From Desarmillaria ectypa (lineage: Eukaryota > Basidiomycota > Agaricomycetes > Agaricales > Physalacriaceae), in assembly GCA_030407005.1 (NCBI GenBank), contig JAUDYN010000007.1, positions 496,001 to 560,000 on the forward strand: DNA of 64,000 bases, in the 5' to 3' direction. Under the pieces are notes generated by a model. The model was not told the DNA's origin. It saw nothing but the letters and a program-made list of their open reading frames with translations, and did no database searches. Shown here piece by piece: positions 1 to 11,749 of the stretch. Made by a program: the position numbers and the translations under genes. Each line of letters starts with the position of its first letter. The first letter of the stretch is position 1.

Positions 1-351
1 TAGTCAAGTGTTTATCACTTGTAGGAAGCAGTATAGGGCCAAGAGCACCACCAGCCTGAAGCCGTTTCAGTCAGAATGAGCGCAGTAGCTCAAACCAAGT
101 CACTCTTATCCAATTGTGTCTTACCCACCCCACTAGCATGAGTAGTACTTTGTATAACTCACTAGTAATGAATAAAACATCTTTAAGACAATTGTACTTG
201 ATTATTGAAGTCTGCAGAGTGCTTCCATCATACTCAAAACCGCCTGAATTCAATATTGGTGATTAAGTGTAGAGTAGTAAGAGGTTTAGTGTGATTGGTG
301 TTCATTGCCATTCCCTAATTCTTTTGTCACTCACCATTATCAAGCACATCA
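1..351 (-). repeat. Repeat X, copy 1 (partial, cut by window edge)
   Basis: This stretch is the reverse complement of 1201-1552 with few differences and at most a 1-bp gap. Its inner end TGATGTGCTT (read on the minus strand from 351) is the same terminus that begins the plus-strand copy at 1201. Immediately right of it, gag sequence of retrotransposon copy A starts. It is therefore read as a second, oppositely oriented insertion of repeat X whose other end lies left of the window. No coding capacity is recognisable. Confidence 0.7.
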
Positions 352-1200
352 TCGGTACTGGATGGAATGACCCACCCCCTCCCCAGCCCAGGAATATGCA
401 TGGAATGTTCAGGCTCAGATTGACAATGCCCCACCCCTGTACCCCAGCCCTCCCCCTCATCCCGCAACCCCTGCCCTTTGCCTGCACAACTGGCAAATTC
501 CTCCCCATTCCCATTCCCCCTCCCCTGACAGTTCCAATGGGTCCTACAATGGACCCTGACATCCCAACGATCCCAGCATGGATTGAAACCACCCTTATGG
601 GCCCTGGGCCTGTGAAAACAACTGGCCCTGAGGAGGGACCAATTCCACCTCCTCGCTCCCCATCATTGAACTCTCCAATGAGTCTGACAGGGAGCTCGAC
701 ACTCTGACCCTGGCCACTCCCACTGCCCCTGATGACCCATTCAACGTGAATGGGGCAGATTACATGTGGCCAGACCTCTCCGAGGTTGATTGGAGATTAT
801 TTGGTCCCTTCAGGGCCACCACCTGGGAGATCTGACATTGGGATGTCAAATCAAGAGACCTTTGGGGAGAACCCAGACCCAAAATGGATGAGTGGTTGGC
901 ACTCAACTGAGGAGACCCCATCTAGGGTTCAAACCCAAATGCCATCATTCATGCCTGCATACATGCCAACTGGGATCAAAATATATTCTGTCCCTCAGCC
1001 AGAGATGTATTACCAGGGCTTTGAGCCTGAGACGAGGATGAGCAGAGAGAGTTAGAATGCTCCCTATGACAATTATGGTGACTGGAGGTCACAAGGGAGG
1101 AATAAATGGGGCCAAGCACCTGAATACAATATGTTTACCTATGATACAGGTTACTATGGCAGGCTGGGATACCACCAGCCCCAATATGAAACAATTCCGG
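352..1200 (+). pseudogene. gag: Ty3/Gypsy copy A: gag, 5' part (broken)
   Basis: Proline-rich N-terminal part of a Gag polyprotein. It aligns along its length with gag of copy C on the minus strand (13150-14030); for example WMSGWHSTE is found in both (here about 886-915). Several stops and frame changes interrupt it. It is cut at both ends by repeat X: the sequence resumes at 2561, where the same protein continues. Gag would form the virus-like particle of the element; this copy cannot encode a complete protein. The open frame starting at 291 begins inside repeat X, so its first codons are not gag. Confidence 0.8.
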
Positions 1201-2560
1201 TGATGTGCTTGGTAACAGCGAGTGACAAAAGAATTAGGGAATGGCAATGAACACCAATCACACTAAACCTCTTACTACTCTACACTTAATCACCAATATT
1301 GAATTCAGGTGGTTTTGAGTATGATGGAAGCACTCTGCAGACTTCAATAATCAAGTACAATTGTCTTAAAGATGTTTTATTCATTACTAGTGAGTTTATA
1401 CAAAGTACTACTCGTACTAGTGGGGTGGGTAAGACACAATTGGATAAGAGTGACTTGGTTTGAGCTACTGCGCTCATTCTGACTGAAACGGCTTCAGGCT
1501 GGTGGTGCTCTTGGCCCTATACTGCTTCCTACAAGTGATAAACACTTGACTAGCTGCACTCTTGGCTAACTAGTGGCACTCTTGGCCTAAGAATAAACTA
1601 TAACTCCAAGAACTTTGCTTGAACTAACTTCAAAACACTCCGGACCTTTGCAGGACACAACAGTGACTCTAATGGACTTCAATTCAATGCAATTCTATGG
1701 GTGACTTAGTGACTATTAATCACTTCATCGAGGTTAAGCACAAAAGCCTTTAATTGGGGACACCAGTTACTACCAGTGAGGGCTCAACTGCGGGGATGGC
1801 TTGCCTGCTTTGCACGAGCGCCCATCCCACTACTTATATACTACTGAGGCAAAACTATAAATATCATCTGGGTATAGGGTATATTGGTAAGGATTTCTTG
1901 GCTAGTCACGAATAATGGTGAATAATCACACAATAGTCAGTCTAGTCTGTTTTCTTTTCAAATATTCGGTCTAGAGACTCCATAGTTGGTCTTTCTGCAC
2001 CCTTGGCACAACTACATGCCCTAGTAACGCGGTTATATGAATATCTGGATATTGGTACCTGTAACAGCTATCCAATCATGATTGAGGGGGCAGTCCAGCT
2101 CCACTAGCATCGATCATAAGAGATCTATATTGAAATAGTCGGATCTGTGCTCAAGGTTAATCCATTCCTAATTTATTTCTAAGTCCTATTTCAAGATTGC
2201 CATGTGACTAGTTATCCTGACTTAGGCATTTATGCCCAGTCTGGGCTGCTAGTGACAGAACTTGACAAGATCTGTGTACTCTGCTCCTGGTTTTGGTGTG
2301 CTAGTAGCATCCTTCGTTTGCTAGTGGCTGTATTTCACTTAGTCCTGCTAGCATTTGAGTTACTAGTCTGGCTGGCTGGTAGATTTAACCCTCTAATGGT
2401 GTTGCATCTAAGTTCTGGCTCTACCAGTTGCTTACTGCTTTTAACTATCAGCTCGAAGCCTCAGCTATAGTCCTCTATGTATCACTAGTATAGGATAGAT
2501 GTGCAATAGTATTGTTACAAAATCGCAAAATCTAGGTGTGAATGTGTAGACAGCATATCA
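1201..2560 (+). repeat. Repeat X, copy 2: probable solo LTR inserted in gag
   Basis: A 1,360-bp block interrupts gag of copy A. It begins TGATGTGCT and ends AGCATATCA, so it has TG..CA termini within imperfect 9-bp inverted ends. It is flanked by CCGG on the left and CTGG on the right, a likely decayed 4-5 bp target duplication; uninterrupted gag of copy C has CTGG at this site. No coding domains are visible: the 88-aa frame at 2204 has no recognisable motif. A solo LTR of an unrelated LTR element fits best. A non-autonomous terminal-inverted-repeat transposon is the alternative. Confidence 0.65.
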
Positions 2561-3965
2561 CTGGACTATCCCCTGGACACCCCAGTCGCAAGACCAAGAC
2601 CCCTGCCCAACTTGCCGCCACATAGTCAGGCACAACAGCAAGGCTATCACCCTTACCAGGGTCACAGTCTTTCCTTTGCAGGTGCGGGAGAAGATATGAA
2701 AGCCGAAACTGTCCCTGCAGGATCTGCCAATGCAGGGGCATCAAGAACCCCGGCAATGGTGCAGGAAATTCAGCAGCAGATGAAAACTGCACTGGCTGAG
2801 AAAGAGAAGTGCATTATGGAAATGCATAAAGAGCTTGAACAGGAGGAGTCCACCAGGAGAATGATGATGGACTATCTCTGTGATCAAGAAAAAGGGAAGG
2901 AGCCAGACAGGGAAAGACCCTCAGAGCCACCAAGAGGCTATCCAGAACTAAGGCTGGATCAATACTCAATCCCAAGACCACCCTCTGGTAAGGGCCCTTC
3001 CAACCTGATTCCCAACCCTGTTGGGAACACTGCCACTGATGCTCTGTATCTGGGCATCAAACCCACTCTCGTCAAGGTCCTCTCTCCATTCAAGGGGGAC
3101 CATGATGATATTGAATGCTTCATAGGTGATTGCATCGCCTACTTTGAGGTGTTCTGACACTATTTCCAGATGCCCTCACATCTGGTACTATTCACGACCT
3201 CCCACTTCAAGGGGGCTGCCAAGGATTGGTGGGTCTACAAGAGACTCGAGTTCTGGGTCAGCAACTCTTATGATGGGACAGACCAGTGCTCACTTCCACT
3301 ACCCTGACTGGGTGGACTTCATTGATATGGTCTCATGACAATTTAGAGACCCTGCCATTGAGGAGGTCTATGAAAAGTGGATGTTCAACCTCTGAATGGG
3401 AATGCAGCCCACGTCCCATTACTTCCAGAAACTGGAAGAAGAGGCCAAACTAGTGGGCTGATGAACTGATGAGGCAGAGCATGGTGCCATAGTGAAGGCC
3501 ATCCATCTAGGAGTACCTTCCTCCTATACCACCTTCATCTCAAACATGGGTGTCAATATCCTGTGCTCATACCCAGAATGGAAGGAGCCCCAATGCAAGT
3601 GGGTCTTTGACCAGACCACTAGCATGTCCTGGGATGGGCAGAAGAAGGATTCCCATCCCCAAACCCAACAGCACCCCAATGGCAAAGCCACTGCTGGGGT
3701 GACAAGTTCCTTGGCCCCAAAGCCGAGTGCTAATATGGGGGTCAGTCGGGATGCCAGAACTGGTCAGTGGACAACATACAGAGGGGTGGGAAAGCCCATG
3801 GACATTGATTGGTGAAGAGCTGAGGGCAGATGCTTCAGGTGTGATGAGAAAGATCACCTGAGCAAAGATTGCCCCAAGAGAAAAGAGTTGAGAGGCATTT
3901 GGTCAGTAGGGCCCACTAACAAAGTGGTGCCACCTACAACCAAAATCGAAGAGGCAAAAGAGTAA
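2561..3965 (+). pseudogene. gag: Ty3/Gypsy copy A: gag, 3' part with zinc knuckle (broken)
   Basis: Continuation of Gag after the repeat X insertion. The long open stretch 2612-3157 matches the copy C capsid region (shared FKGDHDDIECFIGDCIAYF). In-frame stops follow, for example TGA at the end of EVF near 3157. Near the C-terminus a CCHC zinc knuckle is intact (CFRCDEKDHLSKDC, about 3831-3872), which would bind element RNA in the particle. The gag frame ends at TAA 3963-3965. Lesions are mainly TGG or CGA codons turned into TGA. Confidence 0.85.
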
Positions 3966-3970
3966 GTTGA

Positions 3971-3990
3971 CAAGGGTTTGATTCCTCTTG
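3971..3990 (+). promoter_or_regulatory. Hairpin just after the gag stop, copy A
   Basis: Stem CAAGGG pairs with CTCTTG (one G-U wobble) around an 8-nt loop TTTGATTC, 5 nt after the gag stop. The same hairpin, fully paired, occurs in copy C at 11725-11744. Position suggests a role in gag-to-pol recoding; this is inference. Confidence 0.45.
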
Positions 3991-4087
3991 CTTGACCAAG
4001 TCTCTGAAAGGTGAGTCCTCAGTTTCCATGGGTTGGACTGAATATTATAATCATAGACAATTATGAACAAATACGAATATATCTATC

Positions 4088-6549
4088 ATGACTTCACAGA
4101 CCCTGAAACTGAAGACCCTTCAAGAATTGAAAATGAATAGGTATATCATCCTCCTGAAAAAAGCTGACACAAAGATCTACAGTGAATCCCGAGCCCCTGA
4201 CTAGGTGCAGGATTTGCCAGGTGGTGCTGGCACTGTCACGAAGTCCATTGAGCCTACTCAGCAGAACTCACTGGATACATGGGTAAAACTGTGGACAGAG
4301 ACTAGTAGGCAAGATGCTCTCAGGTCTCTCAGAAGTCCGAAAAGTTCAGTACTCCTGACAAGTCAGGAGGCAAGTCCACCAGCTGAAACCAGGGTCAGCA
4401 GGGGACCAGGAGAGTGCCTCTCACCAAGGCCAGGAGTAGGGCCACATGCTAGTTGGTCCAATTGGAAGAAATCTAGTGGTGGAGCAGACCACAATGCTGA
4501 TAAGATTTGCACCTGGCACCATGGCCAACTCCACTGGAATGGGTAGTAGTGGAACCTCAAATGCCTCAAGCCGAAACCAGACTCCTCCTGAGTCCTGGCA
4601 AGTTCCCAAGCAAACTAAAGCTGAAGAACAGGGGGAAGCTGCTAGCACCCAGGCGGTAAAGAGGGGGCACACTAGTAGAACCACCACCATCATCGAAATA
4701 CCTGATGAAGAAGATGATACTGCTTTCAGACTATGGCAAGTCAGCCAGTCCAAAGTCAGTATCCTGAGACCTGAAGTCTTGCCTAATCAGGAAGCACCAA
4801 AACCCGAAATCCCACCTAACAAGAGGGTACTGAAATTCGAAGTCCTGCCAACTATGGAGGCACATGATCACCAATGGTACAAACCATTCAGGATCGACTG
4901 GACTCTGTGCACTGTTTGCAGTTCCAGGAACTTGGCAGTTGCCAAAGCTGTTCTTTCCACTTGGGTTCATCCCAAATGACTTGGAGAGATAACCGACAAG
5001 CTCATTCAGAGCTTAAGAACCGAAGAGAGTCCTGTGCATGAGCAGCTCTATGAACTTCATGAACTAATCTGGTATATCCACAGAACCAAGAGCTTAGGAC
5101 AAGATTTCTTGGTAGATATCCAGCTCTCTCCTTGTACAGGGAAGAAGATGTTGACAACCCTAGTGTTGTTAGATAGTGGTTGCACAGGCAGCTCTATCAA
5201 CTGAACCTACATCCAACAACACTAGTTGGATACCTAAAAAGCCACCTCCCCCATACCTGTATACAATGCAGATGGCACCCACAACAAGGCAGGCGATGTA
5301 ACCGAATTTGTGGAACTCTGAATGACCATTGGAGACCATGTCAAATGAATAGACCTTGCAGTCATGGACCTAGGCTTCAAGACAGTGTACTTGGGCCATG
5401 ACTGGCTTAAATGCCATAATCCCTTTGTCAACTGGAAGGCAGGAACCATGACATTTGGACGATGCAATTGCATAAAGAATTATTTCACAATTCCAGATGC
5501 TGATGAAGAAGACAGATGGGATGAAGAACTTGAGGAAGGAGAAACCATTCTTGCAGTAAACATGCAAGAAGAAATCATTCTTCGAGCAGTTCACCACACA
5601 AACAAGTTGGCAGCAGCTGCAAATGCAGAAAACTGAAACAGACTTTTGAGGAGCTCGTGCCTCCTCAGTATCAACACTTTAGAGATTTATTCTCAAAAGA
5701 AAGTTTTGATGACTTACCCAAACAAAGACCCTGGGACCACACCATTGAGCTAGCCCCCAATGCCAAGGCCATGCTAGACTGCACAGTCTATCCACTCAAC
5801 CAAAATGAACAAGAACAACTCAACAAGTTCCTTGATGAAAACCTCAACTTGGGAAGGATCCAACCTTCCAAATCCCCCTTTGCCTTGCCTTTCTTTTTTG
5901 TCAAGAAAAAGGATGGCTCATTATGACCTGTTCAGGACTATAGAAAACTGAATGAAATGATGATCAAGAATCACTATCCCCTTCCCCTAATCTCCAAACT
6001 CATTGATAAGTTATGGGGAGCAAAGTATTTCTCAAAACTAGATGTTCAATGGGGATATAACAATGTATGAATCCAAGATGGAGATGAAGAAAAAGCTGCA
6101 CTCAGAACTAACCAAGGGCTCTTTGAGCCAACAGTTATGTTCTTCGGCCTCACCAACTCACCAGCCATGTTTCAGTGGATGATGAATGATATCTTCAAGG
6201 ATTTAATTGCCAGAGGGAAAGTTACCATCTACCTCAACAATATTCTTATTTTCACCAAATCCTTGTCCAAACACTGAATCATTGTTCAACAAGTACTCCA
6301 ATGTCTCCAAGAAAACAAGTTGTTCCTCAAAGTGGAGAAATGCAAATTCAAGGTACTTAAGACCAAATACCTTGGAGTCATCATCAGCAAAGACACAATC
6401 TGCATGGACCCTGTTAAAATTGCAGGAATTGCTGAATGGCTCACTCCCACGAAAAAGAAAGAACTCCAATCCTTCTTGGGCTTCATGAACTTTTACCAAA
6501 AATTCATTCATGATTATTCAAAAATCATTTGTCCTCTTACCCAGTTAAC
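4088..6549 (+). pseudogene. pol: Ty3/Gypsy copy A: pol, 5' part (protease, RT; broken)
   Basis: Order of recognisable parts: a variable N-terminal region starting near ATG 4088; retropepsin with active site LLDSGCTGSS (about 5168-5197); reverse transcriptase from about 5657 (FFFVKKKDGSL, then PVQDYRKLNE, KYFSKLDVQWGY, SFLGFMNFYQKF). The catalytic YxDD box reads YLNN here (about 6227-6240), because both Asp codons became Asn; in copy C it is YLDD. At least six stops interrupt the frame, mostly TGA at Arg or Trp positions. The reading breaks off at QLT, where copy C is inserted, and continues at 14866. Confidence 0.9.
6545..6549 (+). repeat. Target-site duplication of element C, left copy
   Basis: TTAAC directly before the LTR of element C. 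It is repeated at 14861-14865 directly after the other LTR. Removing the element and one TTAAC rejoins pol of copy A (QLT followed by GKVDWTWG), as in the uninterrupted pol of copy B. Confidence 0.95.
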
Positions 6550-6972
6550 TGTTATGCACTGACTTGGACACGTGACTTGGAACAGTCAGCTGATCTCTCT
6601 GGGCCATTATGCATTCAAATGATCACCCAAGTTGAGAGATAGAAGCCAAGAGTCTTCTGTGTTGTGCAAACAAGAAGTATATAGTTGTAATTTAAACAAG
6701 AGATAGAGTACAACTGTCTAGTTTACTCTGTTTATATAGTATTTCTACAGTGTTATAATTAGGTGAAATGCTATAGTCCATGCACAAACAGTGTCGAAGT
6801 AGGACAATCCGGGAGGATCATAGGACCAATAGAAAGCATCTGGGGTGACAGATAGTGAGAACGAGGGTAGTATCCAGCAAATAGTTGGATATGAGTCGGT
6901 TTCTGGGATAGATTAGATGGATGAGTCATAGATATGACTCGGATAAGATAAGATAATGGAAAAATCATAACA
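6550..6972 (-). repeat. Element C 3' LTR
   Basis: 423-bp LTR, TG..CA ends. In element sense TATATAAA (plus 6731-6738) lies 35 nt upstream of TCTCTTGTTTAA (plus 6692-6703). That 12-mer is the predicted RNA start and is exactly complementary to the element's primer-binding site. This places U3 at about 269 bp. Confidence 0.93.
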
Positions 6973-6985
6973 TTACCCCCTTGTT
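6973..6985 (-). other. Element C polypurine tract
   Basis: In element sense AACAAGGGGGTAA abuts the 3' LTR. The same tract precedes the 3' LTRs of copies A and B. It would prime plus-strand DNA synthesis. Confidence 0.85.
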
Positions 6986-6987
6986 AA

Positions 6988-7006
6988 AGCAGTCATCCTG
7001 ACTGCT
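6988..7006 (-). promoter_or_regulatory. Conserved hairpin between pol stop and polypurine tract, element C
   Basis: In element sense AGCAGTCA-GGA-TGACTGCT: an 8-bp perfect stem starting within the pol TAG stop. Copies A and B have the same hairpin with different but still paired bases at the top of the stem. Confidence 0.6.
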
Positions 7007-10000
7007 AAGGCTCTTCCAAAGGGGTGTCGTACTGTGTTGCGATTTGACTGATCCAGTACTGATCAATCAGTTTCTTCCATATATTCTTGTCTGGATTAAC
7101 AATCCATTTTGTATATCCATCTTTTCTTTTGGCGAGATAGGCTATGTCGCCATGTTCCGAGTACTTGTAGTCTAGTATTTTGACCACTACTTTGTCCTTG
7201 GTTGCAATTTTTGGAGTGTATACGATGCGGTTTATGCTAGCCTGATACTCTTGGATCACCTCCAAGGCATTCGTCATTTCATTCTCTCGAACCCATGAAT
7301 TGTGCTCATGAGTCCATCCTTTCCACTTGACTAGATAGTCCGTGACTTCCCTAGATGGTTGTCCTCACTTGGACCATACCTTTCTGGTGCGTGAGTCCAA
7401 GACTTCTTCGATCTCATATTCTTCCTGACTGTCAACGAGGTCTGGAGGAGGAGGCGGCAGTTGTTCTTGATTTGGGAATGAAGGTGTGACATAGGGAGTC
7501 AACAGCTTTTCATTGAATCGGGGATGAATCTTCCAATGGGGCAGCAGTTTCAGCTTGTATGCTGCTGCTCCCAACTTTTCGATGATCTCAAACGGTCCTG
7601 TTCGCTTGTCGTCAAGCTTCTTCTTTGGTCTGGGAAGATGAAGGTTGGCAGTATCTAGCCATACCTTGTCTCCAATTCAATACTCCCATGGAGTCTGTTT
7701 CTGTTTGTCATACTGCACCTTCATTTGTGCCACTGCCTTTTCCAAGGCATTGTGGACCTCTTTATGGACTTGGGCCATTGTTTCGGTAAAGTTGACTGCT
7801 GCTGGATTTGCGAAGCTGGTCTTCTGAATAGACTCAGGGATGAGTCAGGGATTTCATCCGTAAAGAACCATGAATGGACTTTTGCCCATGGCTGAATGGA
7901 CTCAGTTATTGTGGGTGAATTCTGCAAGCGGTAGCCATGCTACCCAGTCCGTTTGATGATGGTTGACAAAGATCCAAAGATACTTTTCAACCTCTTGATT
8001 TACCCTCTCAGTTTATCCATCTGTCTGGGGATGGTAGGCCATTGAGGTGTTCTGTCTGATGTTTAGCATTTGGTAGAGTTCCTTCATGAATGCTGAAATG
8101 AATTGTGGTCCTCTATCTGATATGACCACCTGTGGCATCCCATGCTTGGTGTATACATGATTATGCAGTATCAGCGCCCATCCTTCTGTGGACAACTCCT
8201 TGTTACATGGAATGAGAAGAATGTTCTTGGAGAATTGGTCTACAATGACAAGTAGAGTGTCACATCCTTCTGACTCTGGGAGTCCTGTGACCATGTCGAC
8301 CGAGATGTGGGTCCATGGTGAGTCTGGGATTGCATTTGGATGAAGAGGTGCAGCCTTGGCCTGCATGTCACTCTTCATTCATTGACAAGTCTCACATCCT
8401 TTAATGTAAGACTCAATGTCCTTCTTCATTTTTGGCCACCAATACTTGTGAAGAATGAGTTCCTTAGTCTTGGCGATACCTGGGTGTCCAGTGGTGATAT
8501 GATCATGAAATTGTGAGATGATCTCACTGTGCAGGATAGAGTCATTAGGAATATAGATTCGTCCATCATACCACAAGAGGTCATCCTCTTGGGTGATTCC
8601 TCGTTTGTGGTTGAGGGATTTCTCAATCCCATGGTCCCACTGTTCCCTTTGTCATGTCGCATCTCTTATATGTGCGAGTCATTCCTCAGTTGTAGGCAAT
8701 ACCAATGCCCAGAAATGTTCAGGAGAAAGGACAATCACATCCTGATTGTCTTCCTTTCCTTGATCATGATCATCTCGTCGACTGAGAAAATTGGCCTTCT
8801 GATTTGCAGTTCCAGCTTTGTGTTGAAGAACAAAGTGGTATTCTGCTAATTTGGTGACCCACCAAGCTTGTCAGTGATTCAGCTTCTGGGGTTTCCGGAA
8901 GTATTGGAGATTCTGGTGGTCAGTCCAGATCTCGACTGTCTCCTTAGCACCCATAAGGTAATGGCGCCATTCTTCAAGGGCTAACATGATTGCTAGAAGC
9001 TCCTTGTCATAGATCTCATAGTTGCGTTCAGTGACAGTGAGCACTTTTGACATGAAGGCAACTGGCCTCCATTTACCATCCTTTTCTTGACTTAGGACAG
9101 CTCCAATGGCTCCATCACTAGCATCGGCTTCGACTCGGAATTTTCCATCATCCAAGGGGATTGTAAGGACTACATTGTTTGTCATTAACTCCTTGAGTTG
9201 TTGAAACACTTGTTCTTGGTCTGACCCCCACGTCCAGTCTACCTTTCTGGTTAACTGGGTAAGGGGACACACGATCTTGGAGTAATCTTTGATAAACTTC
9301 TGATAGAAGTTTGTGAATCCTAAAAAGGATTGTAACTCCTTCTTCTTTGTCAGAGTGGGCCATTCTGCTATGCCTGCAATCTTGACTGGGTCCATGCGAA
9401 TGGCATCTTCACTAATGATGACCCCAAGATATTCAGTCTTGAGTACCTCAAACTCACATTTTTTGGCTTTGAGGAATAACTTGTTTTCCTGAAGCCATTG
9501 GAGCACTTGTCAAACTATGTTTCGATGTTCAGACAAGGATTTCGTGAATATGAGAATATCGTCAAGGTAAATTGTGACTTTTCCTCCAGCAATCAAATCC
9601 TTGAATATATCATTCATCATTCACTGGAATGTGGCTGGTGAGTTCATGAGCCCAAAGAACATGACCATTGGCTCAAAGAGTCCTTGGTTAGTTCTGAAAG
9701 CAGCTTTTTCTTCATCTCCATCTCAAATATGGACATTGTTGTATCCCCAATGGACATCCAGCTTGGAAAAGTATTTGGCTCCATGTAATTTGTCAATGAG
9801 CTCAGAGATCAGGAGGAGTGGATAACAATTCTTGATCATCATCTCATTCAGTTTTCAGTAGTCCTGAACAGGTCATAGTGAGCCATCCTTTTTCTTGATG
9901 AAGAAGAAAGGGGAGGCAAAGGGGGATTTCGAGGGACGAATCTGTCCTGAGTCTAAGTTCTCATCCAAGAACTTGTCCAACTGTTCTTGCTCATTTCAGT

Positions 10001-11723
10001 TGAGCAGATATACCTTGCAATCCAAGGTAGATTTTGCATTGGGGACCAGCTCGATTGCGTGGTTCCAGAGTCTTCTCTTGGGTAATTTGTCAAAGCTTTC
10101 TTTTGAGAATAAATCTCTAAAGCTTTGATACTGAGGAGGCATGAGCTCCTCAGACATCTGTTTTGGTTTTTCTATGTTGGCGGCTGTGGCCAACTCATTC
10201 ATGTGATGGACAGCATGAAGGGTGATTTCTTCTTGCATATTGATGGCAAGAATACTTTCTCCTTCCTCAAGCTCTTTGTCCCATTGATCTTCTTCATCTG
10301 TGTCAGGTAAGGTGAAGTGGTTCTGAATGCAGTGACATCATCTGAATATCAAGGTTCCTGCCTTCCAGTTGATGAAAGGATTGTGGCGTTTAAGCCAGTC
10401 GTGGCCCAAATATACGGTTTTGGAGCCCAAGTCGGTGACTGTGAGGTCAATTCATTCGCTGTGATCTCTGATGGTCATTTGGAGTTCCACAAATTCTGTA
10501 ACATTCCCTGCCTTATTGCACATTCCATTGGCATTATAGACCAGTATAGGGGCTGCAGCCTTCCTGGTGTCCAACCAGTGTTGTTGGACATAAGTTCAAT
10601 TGATAGAACTGCCTGTGCAGCCACTATCCAACAATGCTTGGGTTGTCAACATCTGTTTCCCGGTGCATGGGGAAATCTGGATATCCACCAAGAAGTCTCG
10701 TCCTGAGCTTTTGGTACCACGGATATAGCAGATCGGTTCATGTAGTTCATAGAGCTGTTCTCGGGCTATACTCCCTCCCATTCTGAGGTTCTGAATGAGT
10801 TCCTTGTCAATTTCTCCAAGTCATTTGGGGTGAACCCAAATGGAGAGAACCGCCTTGGTGATTGCCAAATTCTTGGAGTCGCGTACTGTGCGCAGAGTCC
10901 AATTGATTCCAAATGGTCAATACCACTGGAAATCGTTCTGCTTCCCCGTGCATTCGGAAGTGGTTGATACCCCCTTGTTAAGATGGGTGTCGGGTTTGAC
11001 ACTTCCCCATATGTTTGGAAGGTCAATATTCTGTTTTTCCAGTGTTCTGGATATCGGGGTACTGGCTTTGGATTGCCTAGCTTGCCACATCCTAAAAGCT
11101 GTGTCATCTTCTTCATTGGGTACTTCAACAATAGTGGTTCTGCTGAAATGCCCCCTCTTTACTGCCTGGGCGCTAGCGACTTTCTTCCTCTCAGCTTTGA
11201 TCCTCTGACTTACTGGCCCAGTTTGGTACTCAGCCTCATCAGGTTTTCCACTCCCCAGACCGGTTTGTCCAGGGCGTCGGTCCTGGCCTTGGTTAGAGGC
11301 ACTTTCTTGATCCTCCGCCGACCCTGGTGGAACTGGTGGGCTTGCCCCTCCACTCGAGGAGGGTACTGGGATGGTCAGACTTCTGGGAGGCCCGAAGGAG
11401 TCCCACCTACTGGTCCCCACCCATCACTGTGCGCTCAGCAGCATATCTGGTGAGCTCTGCTCATTGGACTTTGTTGCAGCACCAGCACCATCTGGCAAGT
11501 CCCACTCCAGTTCGTCAGAGACTCGGGAATTGTCACTATAGATACTTGTGTCAGTGTCTTCTAGGAGGATGATGTACCTGTTTTTGCTTGTTGATTCTTG
11601 TTCGGTCTTCGGCTTTGGTTTCTGTGAAGTCATAGATATATTGCTTTTCATATGTAATAGTCTGTTTTTATAGTAATCAGTCCGACCCGCGGAAACTGAG
11701 GACACACCTTGAGACTTGGGCAA
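7005..11723 (-). pseudogene. pol: Element C pol polyprotein (PR-RT-RH-IN-chromodomain), interrupted by stops
   Basis: Read from right to left: protease with LLDSGCTGSS (about 10600-10630); RT with KYFSKLDV-type motif and intact YLDD (about 9560-9575); RNase H with VEADASDGAIGAVLSQ (about 9085-9135) and IYDKELLAIML (about 8985-9020); integrase zinc finger ending GCETCQ (about 8379-8396) and catalytic core with ISVDMVTGLPESEG and VISDRGPQF (8013-8320); chromodomain YEIEEVLDSRTRK..YLVKWKGW..HNSW (7290-7440); then a second chromo-like block to 7005. Stops such as TGA after GCETCQ (CGA in the ancestor) and TAA in TDGQTE break the frame, so no full enzyme can be made. Compared with copy A, the RT catalytic Asp pair is preserved. 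Confidence 0.92.
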
Positions 11724-11724
11724 G

Positions 11725-11744
11725 CAAGGGGAATCGAACCCTTG
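11725..11744 (-). promoter_or_regulatory. T-arm-like hairpin just after the gag stop, element C
   Basis: In element sense stem CAAGGG/CCCTTG with loop TTCGATTC, 5 nt after the gag TAG. The loop and flanks resemble a tRNA T arm. The -1 frame is open from the end of gag (GGT AAA AGA GTA) through the hairpin into pol, so a frameshift signal is possible. Confidence 0.5.
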
Positions 11745-11749
11745 ACACC

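Noticed and set aside
291..707. 138-codon frame starting with MIGVHCHSL
   Set aside because: Its start lies in repeat X; only the part after about 352 is gag.
2204..2470. 88-codon hydrophobic frame
   Set aside because: It lies within the solo-LTR-like repeat X and has no recognisable domain.
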